From: Aestuariibaculum suncheonense
GTDB taxonomy: Bacteria; Bacteroidota; Bacteroidia; Flavobacteriales; Flavobacteriaceae
DNA length: 64,000 nt
Assembly (NCBI RefSeq): GCF_014596935.1
Contig: NZ_JACVXC010000007.1
Span: 124,001-188,000, forward strand
Direction: 5' to 3'
The notes under the pieces are model-generated. The model saw only the letters and a list, made by a program, of their open reading frames with translations. It was not told where the DNA came from and made no database searches. Shown one piece after another: positions 53,067 through 62,159 of the stretch (its first letter is position 1; each line of letters starts with the position of its first letter). The position numbers were made by a program, and so were the translations under genes.

Positions 53067-54089
53067 TTAATCATTATACATGTTAACAAGTAAGTTTCCA
53101 TTAGTATCAAGGGAAGCTCTGTACATGCCTGCTGTATTGAATTCCATAGCAATATTACCGTGTTTGTCGACCCCGATAATGCCGCCATCGCCACCTAAGG
53201 GAGCAACTTTATTTTGTATTACTTCTCGGGCTGCTTCTTCAATAGATAAACCTTTGTATTCCATTAAAGCAGAAATATCATGAGCGACCACCGAGCGTAT
53301 AAAATACTCGCCCCAGCCCGTACACGAAATAGCGCAGGTGTTGTTGTTGGCATAGGTGCCGGCTCCTATAATTGGCGAGTCGCCAATGCGTCCCCAGCGT
53401 TTGTTAGTCATACCCCCGGTTGATGTACCCGCAGCGAGATTTCCGTTTTTATCCAGTGCGACACACCCTACAGTCCCGAATTTGGAATCTTTTATAGTTT
53501 CATCGTAAAATGCGATGTGTTCGGAAGCTTTCACTTTTTGGAGCGATTTAAAACGGTTTTCGTTATAAAAGTAAGACGGATGGACAATCGTTAAACCTTG
53601 CTCGTGGGCAAATTGTTCGGCGCCTTCACCAGAAAGCATGACATGTGGCGAGTTATCCATAATAGCTCGTGCGAGATTAATCGGATTTTTAACGGTTTTT
53701 GTACCTGATGAAGCTCCGGCATTTAAGGTTTTGCCATCCATAATAGATGCGTCGTGTTCGTTGGTTTCGGCATTGGTAAATACGGCGCCTTTACCGGCAT
53801 TGAACAGCGGAGAATCTTCTAGGACGTTAATGGTGTTTTGCACAGCATCTAAACTGCTTCCTCCGTTTTTCAGAATATTATAACCAACTTTAATGGCTTC
53901 TTCTAGTTTTGCTTTGTAAAGGGCTTCGGTTTCTGACGACATGTTTTTCTTCAAAATCGTTCCGGCTCCACCATGAACAACGATGGCAAATGGAGGATTT
54001 GGGGTATGTGGTTCTACTGGTTTTTCAGTTGTTTTTTTACAGGAGAAACAACTGAGGATGACGAAGAGTAAGCCAATGAGTTTAGTCAT
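53067..54089 (-). CDS. Isoaspartyl peptidase/L-asparaginase (Ntn-hydrolase), lipoprotein
   Basis: Plant-type asparaginase that removes isoaspartyl residues from peptides or hydrolyses asparagine. The N-terminal signal has a lipobox (LSCFSC), so it acts in the periplasm. FAIVVHGGAGTI and NAGKGAVFTNAETNEHDASIMDG are family signatures. Autocleavage before the Thr in SKFGTVGCVALDKNG creates the nucleophile, and AAGTSTGGMTNKRWGRIGDSPIIGAGTYA completes the site. An upstream TTG at 54104 would add five residues; the ATG at 54089 starts directly with the signal peptide and is preferred. Confidence 0.94.
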   Translation of the reverse strand: MTKLIGLLFVILSCFSCKKTTEKPVEPHTPNPPFAIVVHGGAGTILKKNMSSETEALYKAKLEEAIKVGYNILKNGGSSLDAVQNTINVLEDSPLFNAGKGAVFTNAETNEHDASIMDGKTLNAGASSGTKTVKNPINLARAIMDNSPHVMLSGEGAEQFAHEQGLTIVHPSYFYNENRFKSLQKVKASEHIAFYDETIKDSKFGTVGCVALDKNGNLAAGTSTGGMTNKRWGRIGDSPIIGAGTYANNNTCAISCTGWGEYFIRSVVAHDISALMEYKGLSIEEAAREVIQNKVAPLGGDGGIIGVDKHGNIAMEFNTAGMYRASLDTNGNLLVNMYND

Positions 54090-54235
54090 AATAAAAAGGT
54101 TCAAGATAATCTTAAAGGTAATGTTTTCTGTTAAATTTTAATACACTGCTTAAGTGTTTCAGATTAAAGCTGATAAACGTCATGTTTTGCAGGGGTTGTA
54201 ATTTGTATCTTGAAAATTAAAATATAGTTTTTGAA

Positions 54236-55552
54236 ATGAATAAAATATTGGATCCTATAAATCGATTTATAAAATCTTCCAATTCCGGAAGTTTTTTACT
54301 GTTATTTACTACGGCATTGGCTTTACTTGTAGCTAACTCTCCTTGGAGTGCTATGTATCATGATTTATTAAAAAGTGAATTTACTTTTGGATTTATTCAC
54401 AATGGATTTGAATTAACAGAACCCTTTTATCTTTGGATTAACGATGGCTTAATGGCTATTTTCTTTTTTCATGTAGGACTTGAGATTAAACGAGAAATAT
54501 TAGATGGCGAATTGTCTTCCATAAGGAAGGCGTCATTACCTGTTGTTGCTGCATTAGGTGGCGTTATTATTCCAATAATTATATATTTAAGTATGGCTTC
54601 CACCCCTGAATTAAAATCAGGTTGGGGTGTGCCCATGGCTACAGATATAGCTTTTTCACTCGGAGTTTTAAAACTTTTTGGTAAACGTGTGCCTTTAGGG
54701 TTAAAAGTCTTTTTAACGGCTTTTGCGATAGTTGACGATTTAGCAGCCGTCGTTGTTATTGGGGTATTTTATGTTACCGATATTAATTTAATGCTCATTT
54801 TATATTCAGCGGTTATTTTATTAATAATGGTCATTTTAGGAATGAAAAAATATTTCTCTAAATTTATCTTTTTCCCCCTAAGCGTAGTCGTTTGGATACT
54901 GTTTTTAAAATCTGGAATACACCCAACCATTGCCGGAGTATTATTGGCCTTTACAATTCCAGCAACAAGAACAACAACATTAGACGGTTTCTTTGAAAAG
55001 ATTAAAACCTCTTTAAAAAGATTTTCTGAAGAACGCGAACATATAAGAACACATCATATTTTAAAAGAAGAACATGTGCATGCGGCTATCGATATTAGAA
55101 TGGCTTCAGAAAGTATTAATTCCCCGTTACAAAAAATCGAACATGATTTACATCCGTGGATTGTATTTTTTATCATGCCAGTGTTTGCTTTTGCTAATGC
55201 CGGAGTGACGTTAACCAGTGATTCTGAGATCAATTTTGGATTGGCTGTTCCAATCGCTGTAGCCTTAATTTTAGGTAAATTTATAGGTATTAGTCTGGCG
55301 TCCTGGCTGGCTATAAAAGCCAGAATAGCAAATTTGCCTGAAGGTGTAAGTTTTAAACATATTTTAGGAGCTGCTTTACTTGGCGGACTAGGTTTTACCA
55401 TGTCCTTATTTATTGCCAATTTAGCATTTACAGATGAGGTTTTGTTGAGTTCTGCTAAAGTGGGCATTTTGGGTGGATCACTACTTTCCGGTATTTTAGG
55501 GTATTTGGTTATTAGGAGTTTAGTTAAAATAACTAAGGCTAAAGAAGAATAA
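54236..55552 (+). CDS. nhaA: Na+/H+ antiporter NhaA
   Basis: Inner-membrane antiporter that exports Na+ in exchange for protons. About twelve helices are visible. The paired aspartates of helix V lie in AFAIVDDLAAVVVIGVFY, and FFFHVGLEIKREILDGEL and TPELKSGWGVPMATDIAFSLG are conserved NhaA motifs. FVFANAGVTL-like sequence is present as VFAFANAGVTL. A hydrophilic loop of about 50 residues with several His (EEREHIRTHHILKEEHVHAAIDI) between helices is longer than in Escherichia coli. Its 438 residues are usual for Bacteroidetes NhaA, and the role fits a salt-exposed or marine lifestyle. It stands alone. Confidence 0.97.
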   Translation: MNKILDPINRFIKSSNSGSFLLLFTTALALLVANSPWSAMYHDLLKSEFTFGFIHNGFELTEPFYLWINDGLMAIFFFHVGLEIKREILDGELSSIRKASLPVVAALGGVIIPIIIYLSMASTPELKSGWGVPMATDIAFSLGVLKLFGKRVPLGLKVFLTAFAIVDDLAAVVVIGVFYVTDINLMLILYSAVILLIMVILGMKKYFSKFIFFPLSVVVWILFLKSGIHPTIAGVLLAFTIPATRTTTLDGFFEKIKTSLKRFSEEREHIRTHHILKEEHVHAAIDIRMASESINSPLQKIEHDLHPWIVFFIMPVFAFANAGVTLTSDSEINFGLAVPIAVALILGKFIGISLASWLAIKARIANLPEGVSFKHILGAALLGGLGFTMSLFIANLAFTDEVLLSSAKVGILGGSLLSGILGYLVIRSLVKITKAKEE

Positions 55553-55604
55553 ATATTGGAGGAGTCTTCTGAAGAGATATTCGGTAAAACTGCTATTTAA
55601 TTGG

Positions 55605-55612
55605 TATATTCG
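55605..55612 (+). promoter_or_regulatory. Probable -7 box of the aldehyde dehydrogenase promoter
   Basis: TATATTCG fits TAnnTTTG at seven of the defined positions and lies 36 bp before the start codon. No matching -33 TTG at the usual distance was found, so this is tentative. Confidence 0.4.
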
Positions 55613-55648
55613 TAAATAATGTAAAAATTAATAATAAATCGATAAAAT

Positions 55649-57202
55649 ATGCAGGCAGAAACAGTAAGGTTTGGAATTGATAAAGCTCTTGAAAGTTTAG
55701 GAGTAAAAGCTGTAAATGAAGGCACGTCCACTGGGGCAAACCATTTTGGTTCAGGTGATTTAATAGCGAGTTATTCTCCAGTTGACGGTCAGCTTATAGC
55801 TCAGGTAAAATCAACGACCAAAACCGATTATGAAAAGGTTTTAGAAACGGCGACTTCAGCTTTTAAAACCTGGCGATTGATGCCGGCACCACAGCGCGGT
55901 GAAATCGTACGTCAGTTTGCTGACAAGCTTCGTGAGAAGAAAGAAGCCTTAGGGAAATTGGTCTCTTACGAAATGGGAAAATCCTATCAGGAAGGTCTTG
56001 GGGAAGTTCAGGAAATGATTGATATCTGCGATTTTGCCGCGGGCTTATCGCGTCAGTTACATGGGTTAACCATGCATTCCGAACGTCCGGGACATCGTAT
56101 GTATGAGCAATATCATCCGTTAGGCGTTGTGGGGATTATTTCGGCATTTAACTTTCCGGTGGCTGTCTGGTCCTGGAATACCGCTTTGGCTTGGGTTTGT
56201 GGAGATGTGTGTGTTTGGAAACCGAGTGAAAAAACGCCGCTTTGCGGCATTGCTTGTCAGAATATCGCATCCGAAGTGTTTAAAGCCAATAATTTACCGG
56301 AAGGTATTTCGTGTTTAATTAATGGCGATTATCAGGTCGGAGAGTTTATGACTAAGGATACACGTGTGCCTTTAATATCTGCAACAGGATCAACCCGAAT
56401 GGGGAAAATTGTAGCTCAGGAAGTTGCCGCCCGCTTAGGGAAAAGTTTATTGGAACTTGGAGGAAATAACGCCATTATTGTAACACCGGATGCCGATATT
56501 AAAATGACAGTAATAGGTGCTGTGTTTGGTGCGGTTGGAACAGCCGGCCAGCGTTGTACGAGTACACGTCGATTAATTATTCATGAAAGTATTTACGATC
56601 AGGTGAAAACGGCTCTTGTCGATGCTTATAAACAATTAAGAATAGGAAATCCGTTAGACCAAACCAATCACGTTGGTCCATTGATAGATGTAGAGGCGGT
56701 AAATTTGTATAAGAAAGCTTTAACAGCGGTTGTTGATGAAGGTGGAAATTTAGTGGTCGAAGGCGGTGTATTGTCTGGTGAAGGCTATGAAAGTGGTTGT
56801 TATGTAAAACCAGCCATTGCAGAAGCACAACCTGAGTTTAAAATTGTGCAACATGAAACTTTTGCACCGGTGCTTTACCTTCTTAAATATTCAGGAGACG
56901 TTGAAAACGCTATTGATATTCAAAATAACGTGGCACAAGGATTGTCATCAGCCATTATGACTAACAATTTAAGAGAAGCCGAGCGTTTTCTTTCCGTTGC
57001 AGGATCAGATTGTGGTATTGCTAATGTAAATATTGGAACCTCTGGCGCTGAAATTGGAGGTGCTTTTGGAGGCGAAAAGGAAACGGGAGGCGGTCGTGAA
57101 TCAGGTTCTGATGCCTGGAAAGTGTATATGCGACGTCAAACCAATACCATCAACTATACTACTGAATTGCCTTTAGCACAAGGTATTAAATTTGATTTGT
57201 AG
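55649..57202 (+). CDS. Aldehyde dehydrogenase, antiquitin (ALDH7)-like
   Basis: NAD-dependent dehydrogenase, probably of alpha-aminoadipic semialdehyde (piperideine-6-carboxylate) in lysine breakdown. The family assignment rests on the antiquitin-like N-terminus (GVKAVNEGTSTG), GVVGIISAFNFPVAVWSWNTALAW and the conserved catalytic Cys in GTAGQRCTSTRRL. The general base Glu is in LELGGNNAI, and GGAFGGEKETGGGRESGSDAW follows near the C-terminus. Its 517 residues are normal. The ALDH7 group also contains betaine-aldehyde and other members, so substrate is tentative. No lysine-degradation neighbours are seen in the window. Confidence 0.92.
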   Translation: MQAETVRFGIDKALESLGVKAVNEGTSTGANHFGSGDLIASYSPVDGQLIAQVKSTTKTDYEKVLETATSAFKTWRLMPAPQRGEIVRQFADKLREKKEALGKLVSYEMGKSYQEGLGEVQEMIDICDFAAGLSRQLHGLTMHSERPGHRMYEQYHPLGVVGIISAFNFPVAVWSWNTALAWVCGDVCVWKPSEKTPLCGIACQNIASEVFKANNLPEGISCLINGDYQVGEFMTKDTRVPLISATGSTRMGKIVAQEVAARLGKSLLELGGNNAIIVTPDADIKMTVIGAVFGAVGTAGQRCTSTRRLIIHESIYDQVKTALVDAYKQLRIGNPLDQTNHVGPLIDVEAVNLYKKALTAVVDEGGNLVVEGGVLSGEGYESGCYVKPAIAEAQPEFKIVQHETFAPVLYLLKYSGDVENAIDIQNNVAQGLSSAIMTNNLREAERFLSVAGSDCGIANVNIGTSGAEIGGAFGGEKETGGGRESGSDAWKVYMRRQTNTINYTTELPLAQGIKFDL

Positions 57203-57283
57203 ATTAAACCAAAATATTGCCTTTAAACTTTTTCAATATTCTGTAGTCTAAAGTGTTATGGTGTATTAATTAATTTCTTATTT

Positions 57284-58663
57284 ATGAAGCTTAAGCATAT
57301 TCAACATTTATATTGGCGTGCAGGATTTGGAATATTGCCAGAAGAATTATCTGCTTTGGCTACTCTTAAAAAGGAAAAAATAATCGATAATCTTTTTTTA
57401 AATTCCAAGAAATTAACCCCATTGAAGATAGATACATCGGAGTTAGATGTTATTTTAAATGGGGACAATAGGCTGTCTTCAAGAGATAGAAAAAGAATTC
57501 AAGATTTAAGTCGTAAAAAAAGTTTAGAGTTAAATGAAGCATGGATTTTACGACTGATGAATCCTTCAGAACTTCTACGAGAAAAAATGACACTTTTTTG
57601 GGCTAATATTTTTGTCTGTGAAGATAACAATACAGTGTATACTCAGAGGTACAATAATACTTTACGCCGATATGCTTTGGGTGATTTTAAGGAATTTGTT
57701 AATGCTGTTTCAAAAGAGGCAGCCATGACCAAATATTTAAATACTAAGCAAAATAAGAAACAAAAGCCCAATGAAAATTTTGCCCGAGAACTTATGGAGT
57801 TATTCACATTAGGAGAAGGGCATTATAGAGAAGAGGACATCAAGGAAAGTGCTAAAGCTTTTACAGGCTATAGTCATAATTTAAAGGGTGATTTTGTTTT
57901 AAGGCATTTTAATCATGATGATTCGATAAAGTATTTTTTCGGAAAGTCAGGCAATTTTTCCGGCGAGGATATCATAGATATTATCTTAGAACAAAAGCAA
58001 TGCGCGAAATTTATTTGTGAAAAAGTATATAGTTATTTTGTTAATGATTCATTAAATCAAACGCACATCAATCAGATGGCAGACGTGTTTTATGGTGATT
58101 ATAACATTGAAACATTAATGCGATTTGTTTTTAGCTCAGATTGGTTTTATAATTCAGAAAATATCGGGAATAAAATAAAATCTCCAATAGAGTTTTTAGT
58201 GGGGATAAATAAAGTTGTACCCATAAACTTTAATAATTACAAATCGTTAATTTCTATTCAGAAGCAGATGGGGCAGGTGTTATTAGATCCGCCAAATGTG
58301 GCAGGATGGAAAGCGGGAAGAAACTGGATAGATAGCAATACTATTAGTTTTCGTCTAAAATTACCATCTATTCTACTTAATGATGGTTATATTTCACAGG
58401 CGAGATTAGGAGAATCAGACGCTATGATAGTCGTTAGAAAGGAAGCGTTTAAAAAACAACTAGAGAGGAAATTTAAAGTTCAAAATAATTGGGAAATATT
58501 TCATGACAATTTTGAAAAAATAGAAGTAAATGATTTAGGAAACTACTTGTTGTTGTGTGACTTACATAGCAATACGAAAAGATATTTAAAAACCTTGAGT
58601 AGAGTATCGAAACAGGAATATTGTATTCAACTTATGTCTTTGCCTGAATATCAAATGTGTTAA
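57284..58663 (+). CDS. DUF1800-family protein
   Basis: Member of a widespread but poorly understood family that is usually paired with DUF1501. Recognisable signatures are LYWRAGFGILPEEL at the N-terminus, PSELLREKMTLFWANIFVCED, ENFARELMELFTLGEGHYREEDIKESAKAFTGY and DPPNVAGWKAGRNWIDS. No signal peptide is seen, although the DUF1501 partner has one. Biochemical function is unknown. It is 459 residues long, in the family range. The next gene begins 2 bp after its stop, so the two are translated together. Confidence 0.9.
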   Translation: MKLKHIQHLYWRAGFGILPEELSALATLKKEKIIDNLFLNSKKLTPLKIDTSELDVILNGDNRLSSRDRKRIQDLSRKKSLELNEAWILRLMNPSELLREKMTLFWANIFVCEDNNTVYTQRYNNTLRRYALGDFKEFVNAVSKEAAMTKYLNTKQNKKQKPNENFARELMELFTLGEGHYREEDIKESAKAFTGYSHNLKGDFVLRHFNHDDSIKYFFGKSGNFSGEDIIDIILEQKQCAKFICEKVYSYFVNDSLNQTHINQMADVFYGDYNIETLMRFVFSSDWFYNSENIGNKIKSPIEFLVGINKVVPINFNNYKSLISIQKQMGQVLLDPPNVAGWKAGRNWIDSNTISFRLKLPSILLNDGYISQARLGESDAMIVVRKEAFKKQLERKFKVQNNWEIFHDNFEKIEVNDLGNYLLLCDLHSNTKRYLKTLSRVSKQEYCIQLMSLPEYQMC

Positions 58664-58665
58664 TT

Positions 58666-59856
58666 ATGGAAAGAAGAAAATTTATTAAACAATCCTCTTT
58701 GGCTAGTAGTTTATTTTTTGTTCCGAGTTTTGTGAAGGCATTTGAGCAGATTTCAAGTAAGCAATTAGGGTATAAAAGGTTAGTTATAGTTCAGTTATCA
58801 GGTGGTAACGATGGGTTAAATACATTAATTCCTTTTAGAAATGATTTGTATTATAAAGAGCGGCCCTCTTTAAGTATTTCTGAAAATGATATCATAAAGC
58901 TTAATGATGAATTAGGGTTGCATAGTAGTCTTTTACCTTTAAAGAAGCTTTATGATAATGGTAATTTAACCGTTATAAATAATGTTGGATATCCCAATCC
59001 TGTGCGCTCACACTTTAGATCAATGGATATTTGGCAAACGGCTACCGATTCCAATAAATACTCTCAAACAGGATGGTTAGGTCGTTATTTAGATGAATAT
59101 GCCGAACATCCTCATTTGGGAATTGAATTTGACGATAGTTTATCCTTGGTTCTAAAGGGGAGTAAGTTAAATGGCATAGCAACTAAAAACCCTCAAAGCT
59201 TATTTAATCTTTCTAAAGATCCTTATTTAAAACATTTGGGAAGAAATCTAAATGATACCCATTTGAATGAACATAATTTGGGATATTTGTATAAGACCAT
59301 GATTGAAGCACAATCTTCGGCAAAGTATATTTATGAAACCACAAAAACGGTTTCAAATAAGACTGCATACCCTGATAATAAATTTGCAAGTCAATTGAAA
59401 ACTACAGCTCAGTTTATAAATTCGGGAATAGAAACTAAAGTTTTTTATTCTTCTTTAGGAGGGTTTGATACACATGTAAACCAGTTGAATACGCAAAAGA
59501 GACTTTTAAAAATATATGCCGAAAGTATAGAGGCTTTTGTTGAAGATCTTAAAATTAATAATACTTTTAAAGATACTTTAATACTAACCTTTTCCGAATT
59601 CGGTCGTAGAGTAAAACAAAATGCCAGTATAGGTACCGATCATGGTACAGCGAATAATGTTTTCGTAATTGGGGATCAGCTCAAAAAACAAGGATTATAT
59701 AATGATTCTCCGGATTTGAACAACTTAGATGAAAACGGTGATTTAAAATTCGAAATTGATTTTAGAACTATTTACGCAACTGTATTAAATAAATGGTTAG
59801 AGGTAAATGATGAAAAGATTTTAACCAGATCATTTAATCACTTGCAATTCCTGTAA
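58666..59856 (+). CDS. DUF1501-family protein with Tat-like signal
   Basis: Probable periplasmic protein of the alkaline phosphatase-like superfamily. The N-terminus ERRKFIKQSSLASSLFF is a twin-arginine-type signal (RRKFIK). VIVQLSGGNDGLNTLIPF, SSLGGFDTHVNQ and TFSEFGRRVKQNASIGTDHGTANNVFVIG are the family's conserved metal/active-site-like motifs. Substrate is unknown. A GTG at 58657 in frame would add three residues; the ATG at 58666 follows the DUF1800 stop by 2 bp and places the RR motif properly, so it is chosen. The pair is a candidate two-component enzyme or polymer-handling system. Confidence 0.9.
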   Translation: MERRKFIKQSSLASSLFFVPSFVKAFEQISSKQLGYKRLVIVQLSGGNDGLNTLIPFRNDLYYKERPSLSISENDIIKLNDELGLHSSLLPLKKLYDNGNLTVINNVGYPNPVRSHFRSMDIWQTATDSNKYSQTGWLGRYLDEYAEHPHLGIEFDDSLSLVLKGSKLNGIATKNPQSLFNLSKDPYLKHLGRNLNDTHLNEHNLGYLYKTMIEAQSSAKYIYETTKTVSNKTAYPDNKFASQLKTTAQFINSGIETKVFYSSLGGFDTHVNQLNTQKRLLKIYAESIEAFVEDLKINNTFKDTLILTFSEFGRRVKQNASIGTDHGTANNVFVIGDQLKKQGLYNDSPDLNNLDENGDLKFEIDFRTIYATVLNKWLEVNDEKILTRSFNHLQFL

Positions 59857-59863
59857 ACTAAAA

Positions 59864-59905
59864 GACCTTGTTTCAGTTCGAGCAAGCTCACTTAGAAACA
59901 AGGTC
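59864..59905. terminator. Inverted repeat between DUF1501 and AlbA_2 genes, possible terminator
   Basis: GACCTTGTTTC (59864-59874) pairs perfectly over 11 bp with GAAACAAGGTC (59895-59905). The loop of 20 nt includes GAGC-AA-GCTC. It lies between convergent genes but lacks a T-run, so the terminator role is uncertain. Confidence 0.5.
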
Positions 59906-59998
59906 ATATCTTAAAAAGATTAATAGCAGTTCAAATATAATGAATTTTCTTATACGATGTGAATTTTTTATATTAATTTCAAATTAAGAAACATTTTG

Positions 59999-61132
59999 TT
60001 AACTATATTTTACTTTTCTTAAAATTCTAATAGTTTCTTTATAAAGTTGGTATAACGATTCGCTATAATTTCTCAAATAAGGTTTGGCCTCGTTTAATTT
60101 GTCTATCGCTTCATGAAATAAATTGAAATAACAGATTAAATAGGTAACCGGTAAATTTTTTAAATCGATTTCTTCATTCGGAGTTAAGGTTAATCCTTTT
60201 TTTAATTTTTCTAAAATGGTATTGTTAGTGTTATAAATGTGATGTAGCACCTTTTTATCGTATTGCGGTGGTTCAAACAGTAATTTGGAGTCAATAGTGT
60301 AACTGGCATTGTTTTCAAAGCGTATGGTGGTTTCTTCCAGTTGATAGTATTTATTGATATTTTGAAATCCCAGATTCACGTATTCCACGATGCTAAAGGA
60401 ATCCTCGTCTATAGTTATGGAAACTTCATCCAGAGCAGAAAAAAAGAGTAAAACCTGTTCGTTAATAAGTTTAATATCGACTCTAGAATAAAAGGTCTCA
60501 TTTTTGACGACTTTTTTTTGCCCGGACCAGCAAACTACAAAATACTCCTTAAAAACCTTGTATTGCGGATTGTAGTCTTTGTGCAAATTCATAAAGTCGA
60601 AAACCCCGTTTAAGGTGTGCTCTATGTTATTTTGCGCATTATTTTCAATGGCTTCAACTATTTTCGAGTTGATATCTTTAATTTCAATATCAAATACTTT
60701 AGGCATGCTCATACTGCCATCCCTAAAAAATACCGACCCACCATAGTATTTCCAGATGTTTTTTCTCAGTGAAGTAATCTTTCCGGTTGGTCTTATGGTT
60801 ACTAAACCAACGACTTTGTCCTCCGGTAAATGCGGAAAAGACACATTTTCGTATTGAACAATTGGCGGATTGGATAAATATGCGTTGATTAGATTCTGAA
60901 TCTTACTGTCATCAAAAAAATCAACCCCAACAATACGGTTGTCCTGATCTTCAACCCCAATTAAAATATAGGAATTGTTTTTAGGGTTACTGTTTGAGAG
61001 TGCACAAACATGTTTTAAAAATTTTGCCTTGCCTTCTTTAAAACTAATATCAATTTTACGCTTTTTGTCGTAAAAGCTATTTTCATCATTATGAGCTAAT
61101 AGATGTTTTATAAGCAGGCGTTTGTTAATCAT
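59999..61132 (-). CDS. AlbA_2-domain (Schlafen AlbA_2-like) protein
   Basis: The N-terminal region (about residues 20-125) resembles AlbA_2 domains, found in putative DNA-binding or ATP-binding regulators: FKEGKAKFLKHVCALSNS, YILIGVEDQDNRIVGVDFFDD and VVGLVTIRPTGKITSLRKNIWKYYGGSVFFRDGS. The remaining 250 residues are mostly unassigned and largely helical, ending in LYQLYKETIRILRKVKYS. I do not recognise a helix-turn-helix. The gene lies 3 bp downstream of the SDR oxidoreductase gene on the same strand, so they share a transcript. The role is unknown. Confidence 0.75.
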   Translation of the reverse strand: MINKRLLIKHLLAHNDENSFYDKKRKIDISFKEGKAKFLKHVCALSNSNPKNNSYILIGVEDQDNRIVGVDFFDDSKIQNLINAYLSNPPIVQYENVSFPHLPEDKVVGLVTIRPTGKITSLRKNIWKYYGGSVFFRDGSMSMPKVFDIEIKDINSKIVEAIENNAQNNIEHTLNGVFDFMNLHKDYNPQYKVFKEYFVVCWSGQKKVVKNETFYSRVDIKLINEQVLLFFSALDEVSITIDEDSFSIVEYVNLGFQNINKYYQLEETTIRFENNASYTIDSKLLFEPPQYDKKVLHHIYNTNNTILEKLKKGLTLTPNEEIDLKNLPVTYLICYFNLFHEAIDKLNEAKPYLRNYSESLYQLYKETIRILRKVKYS

Positions 61133-61135
61133 AGA

Positions 61136-61888
61136 TTAGAGGTCTTTTTTCACAGTAGTACTATTGGCTTGTGCTTTTGGAAAGATAAGCATATCGGCAA
61201 TATTAACATGATCTGGGCGAGAAATAACAAAGTAGATGATTTCTGCAATATCTTGAGCCTGAAGCGCATCAAATCCTTTGTAGACATCGTTGGCTTTGTC
61301 GTCGCCTTTAAAACGCACTTTAGAAAATTCGGTTTCAACCAACCCCGGATTAATCGCGCTGACTTTAATACCAAATGGGTTCAAATCAATACGCATACCT
61401 TCGGTAACGGCCAATACCGCATGTTTACTCGCACAGTATACGTTGCCTTTTGGATAAACTTCTTTTCCGGCGGAAGAACCTATGTTGATAATGTGTCCCG
61501 ATTGACGCGCGGTCATTTGAGGAATAATAGCTTTACTCACATATAATAAGCCTTTTACGTTAATGTCCATCATGGCATCCCAGTCGTCAATGCTTCCATC
61601 CTGAATCGGGTCTAAACCATGAGCATTCCCTGCATTGTTGATTAAAATATCTATAGAATCGAAAGGTTTGGGTAAACTTTCAACGGCATTAAAAGTCTCT
61701 GCTTTATCACGAACGTCAAAGTTTAAAATATGCACCTCAGTTAAATGTTTTAATTCCTGTTCTAAGGATTGTAACCGTTCCAAACGTCGTCCGCATAAGA
61801 CTAAATTAATACCGTGTTTTGCAAACTCATAGGCAGTGGCACGTCCAATACCACTGGTAGCTCCTGTTATAAAGGCTGTTTTTGTCAT
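61136..61888 (-). CDS. Short-chain dehydrogenase/reductase (YdfG-like)
   Basis: NAD(P)-dependent oxidoreductase of 250 residues. TGATSGIGRATAYEFAKHG is the nucleotide-binding glycine motif and NLVLCGRRLERL, with Arg-Arg, suggests NADP preference. NNAGNAHGLDPIQDG holds the structural NNAG, with catalytic Ser in INIGSSAGKEVYP and Tyr/Lys in YCASKHAVLAV. NPGLVETEF is the usual after-active-site motif. Close relatives include 3-hydroxy acid dehydrogenases such as YdfG; the actual substrate is unknown. It is transcribed with the AlbA_2 gene that follows. Confidence 0.93.
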   Translation of the reverse strand: MTKTAFITGATSGIGRATAYEFAKHGINLVLCGRRLERLQSLEQELKHLTEVHILNFDVRDKAETFNAVESLPKPFDSIDILINNAGNAHGLDPIQDGSIDDWDAMMDINVKGLLYVSKAIIPQMTARQSGHIINIGSSAGKEVYPKGNVYCASKHAVLAVTEGMRIDLNPFGIKVSAINPGLVETEFSKVRFKGDDKANDVYKGFDALQAQDIAEIIYFVISRPDHVNIADMLIFPKAQANSTTVKKDL

Positions 61889-62159
61889 TGTAAATTTTAA
61901 CTATAAAATCTGAGGATCAAGAATTTTGCAGTTTATATCTGTTTTTCTGCAATTCGTATATAAAAGTACTTAAAAACAAGATTAAATGGGTAAATTGTTT
62001 ATCTGAATTTTTTAAAACGGAAAAGAATTTAAACCGTTGTTTTTATGCAATTGGGAGGCAATTTGGTCGGCGTGCATTCAAGAAACGGAAGTAGTATATA
62101 ATCCGTATCTCATTTTGCCGCGTATATATAGCATAGTTAATCTAAAAAAAATTACCCTT

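Noticed and set aside
62037-62159. TTG-initiated extension of the DUF4382 gene
   Set aside because: It would put 41 residues before the signal peptide. The ATG at 62160 starts a normal lipoprotein signal.
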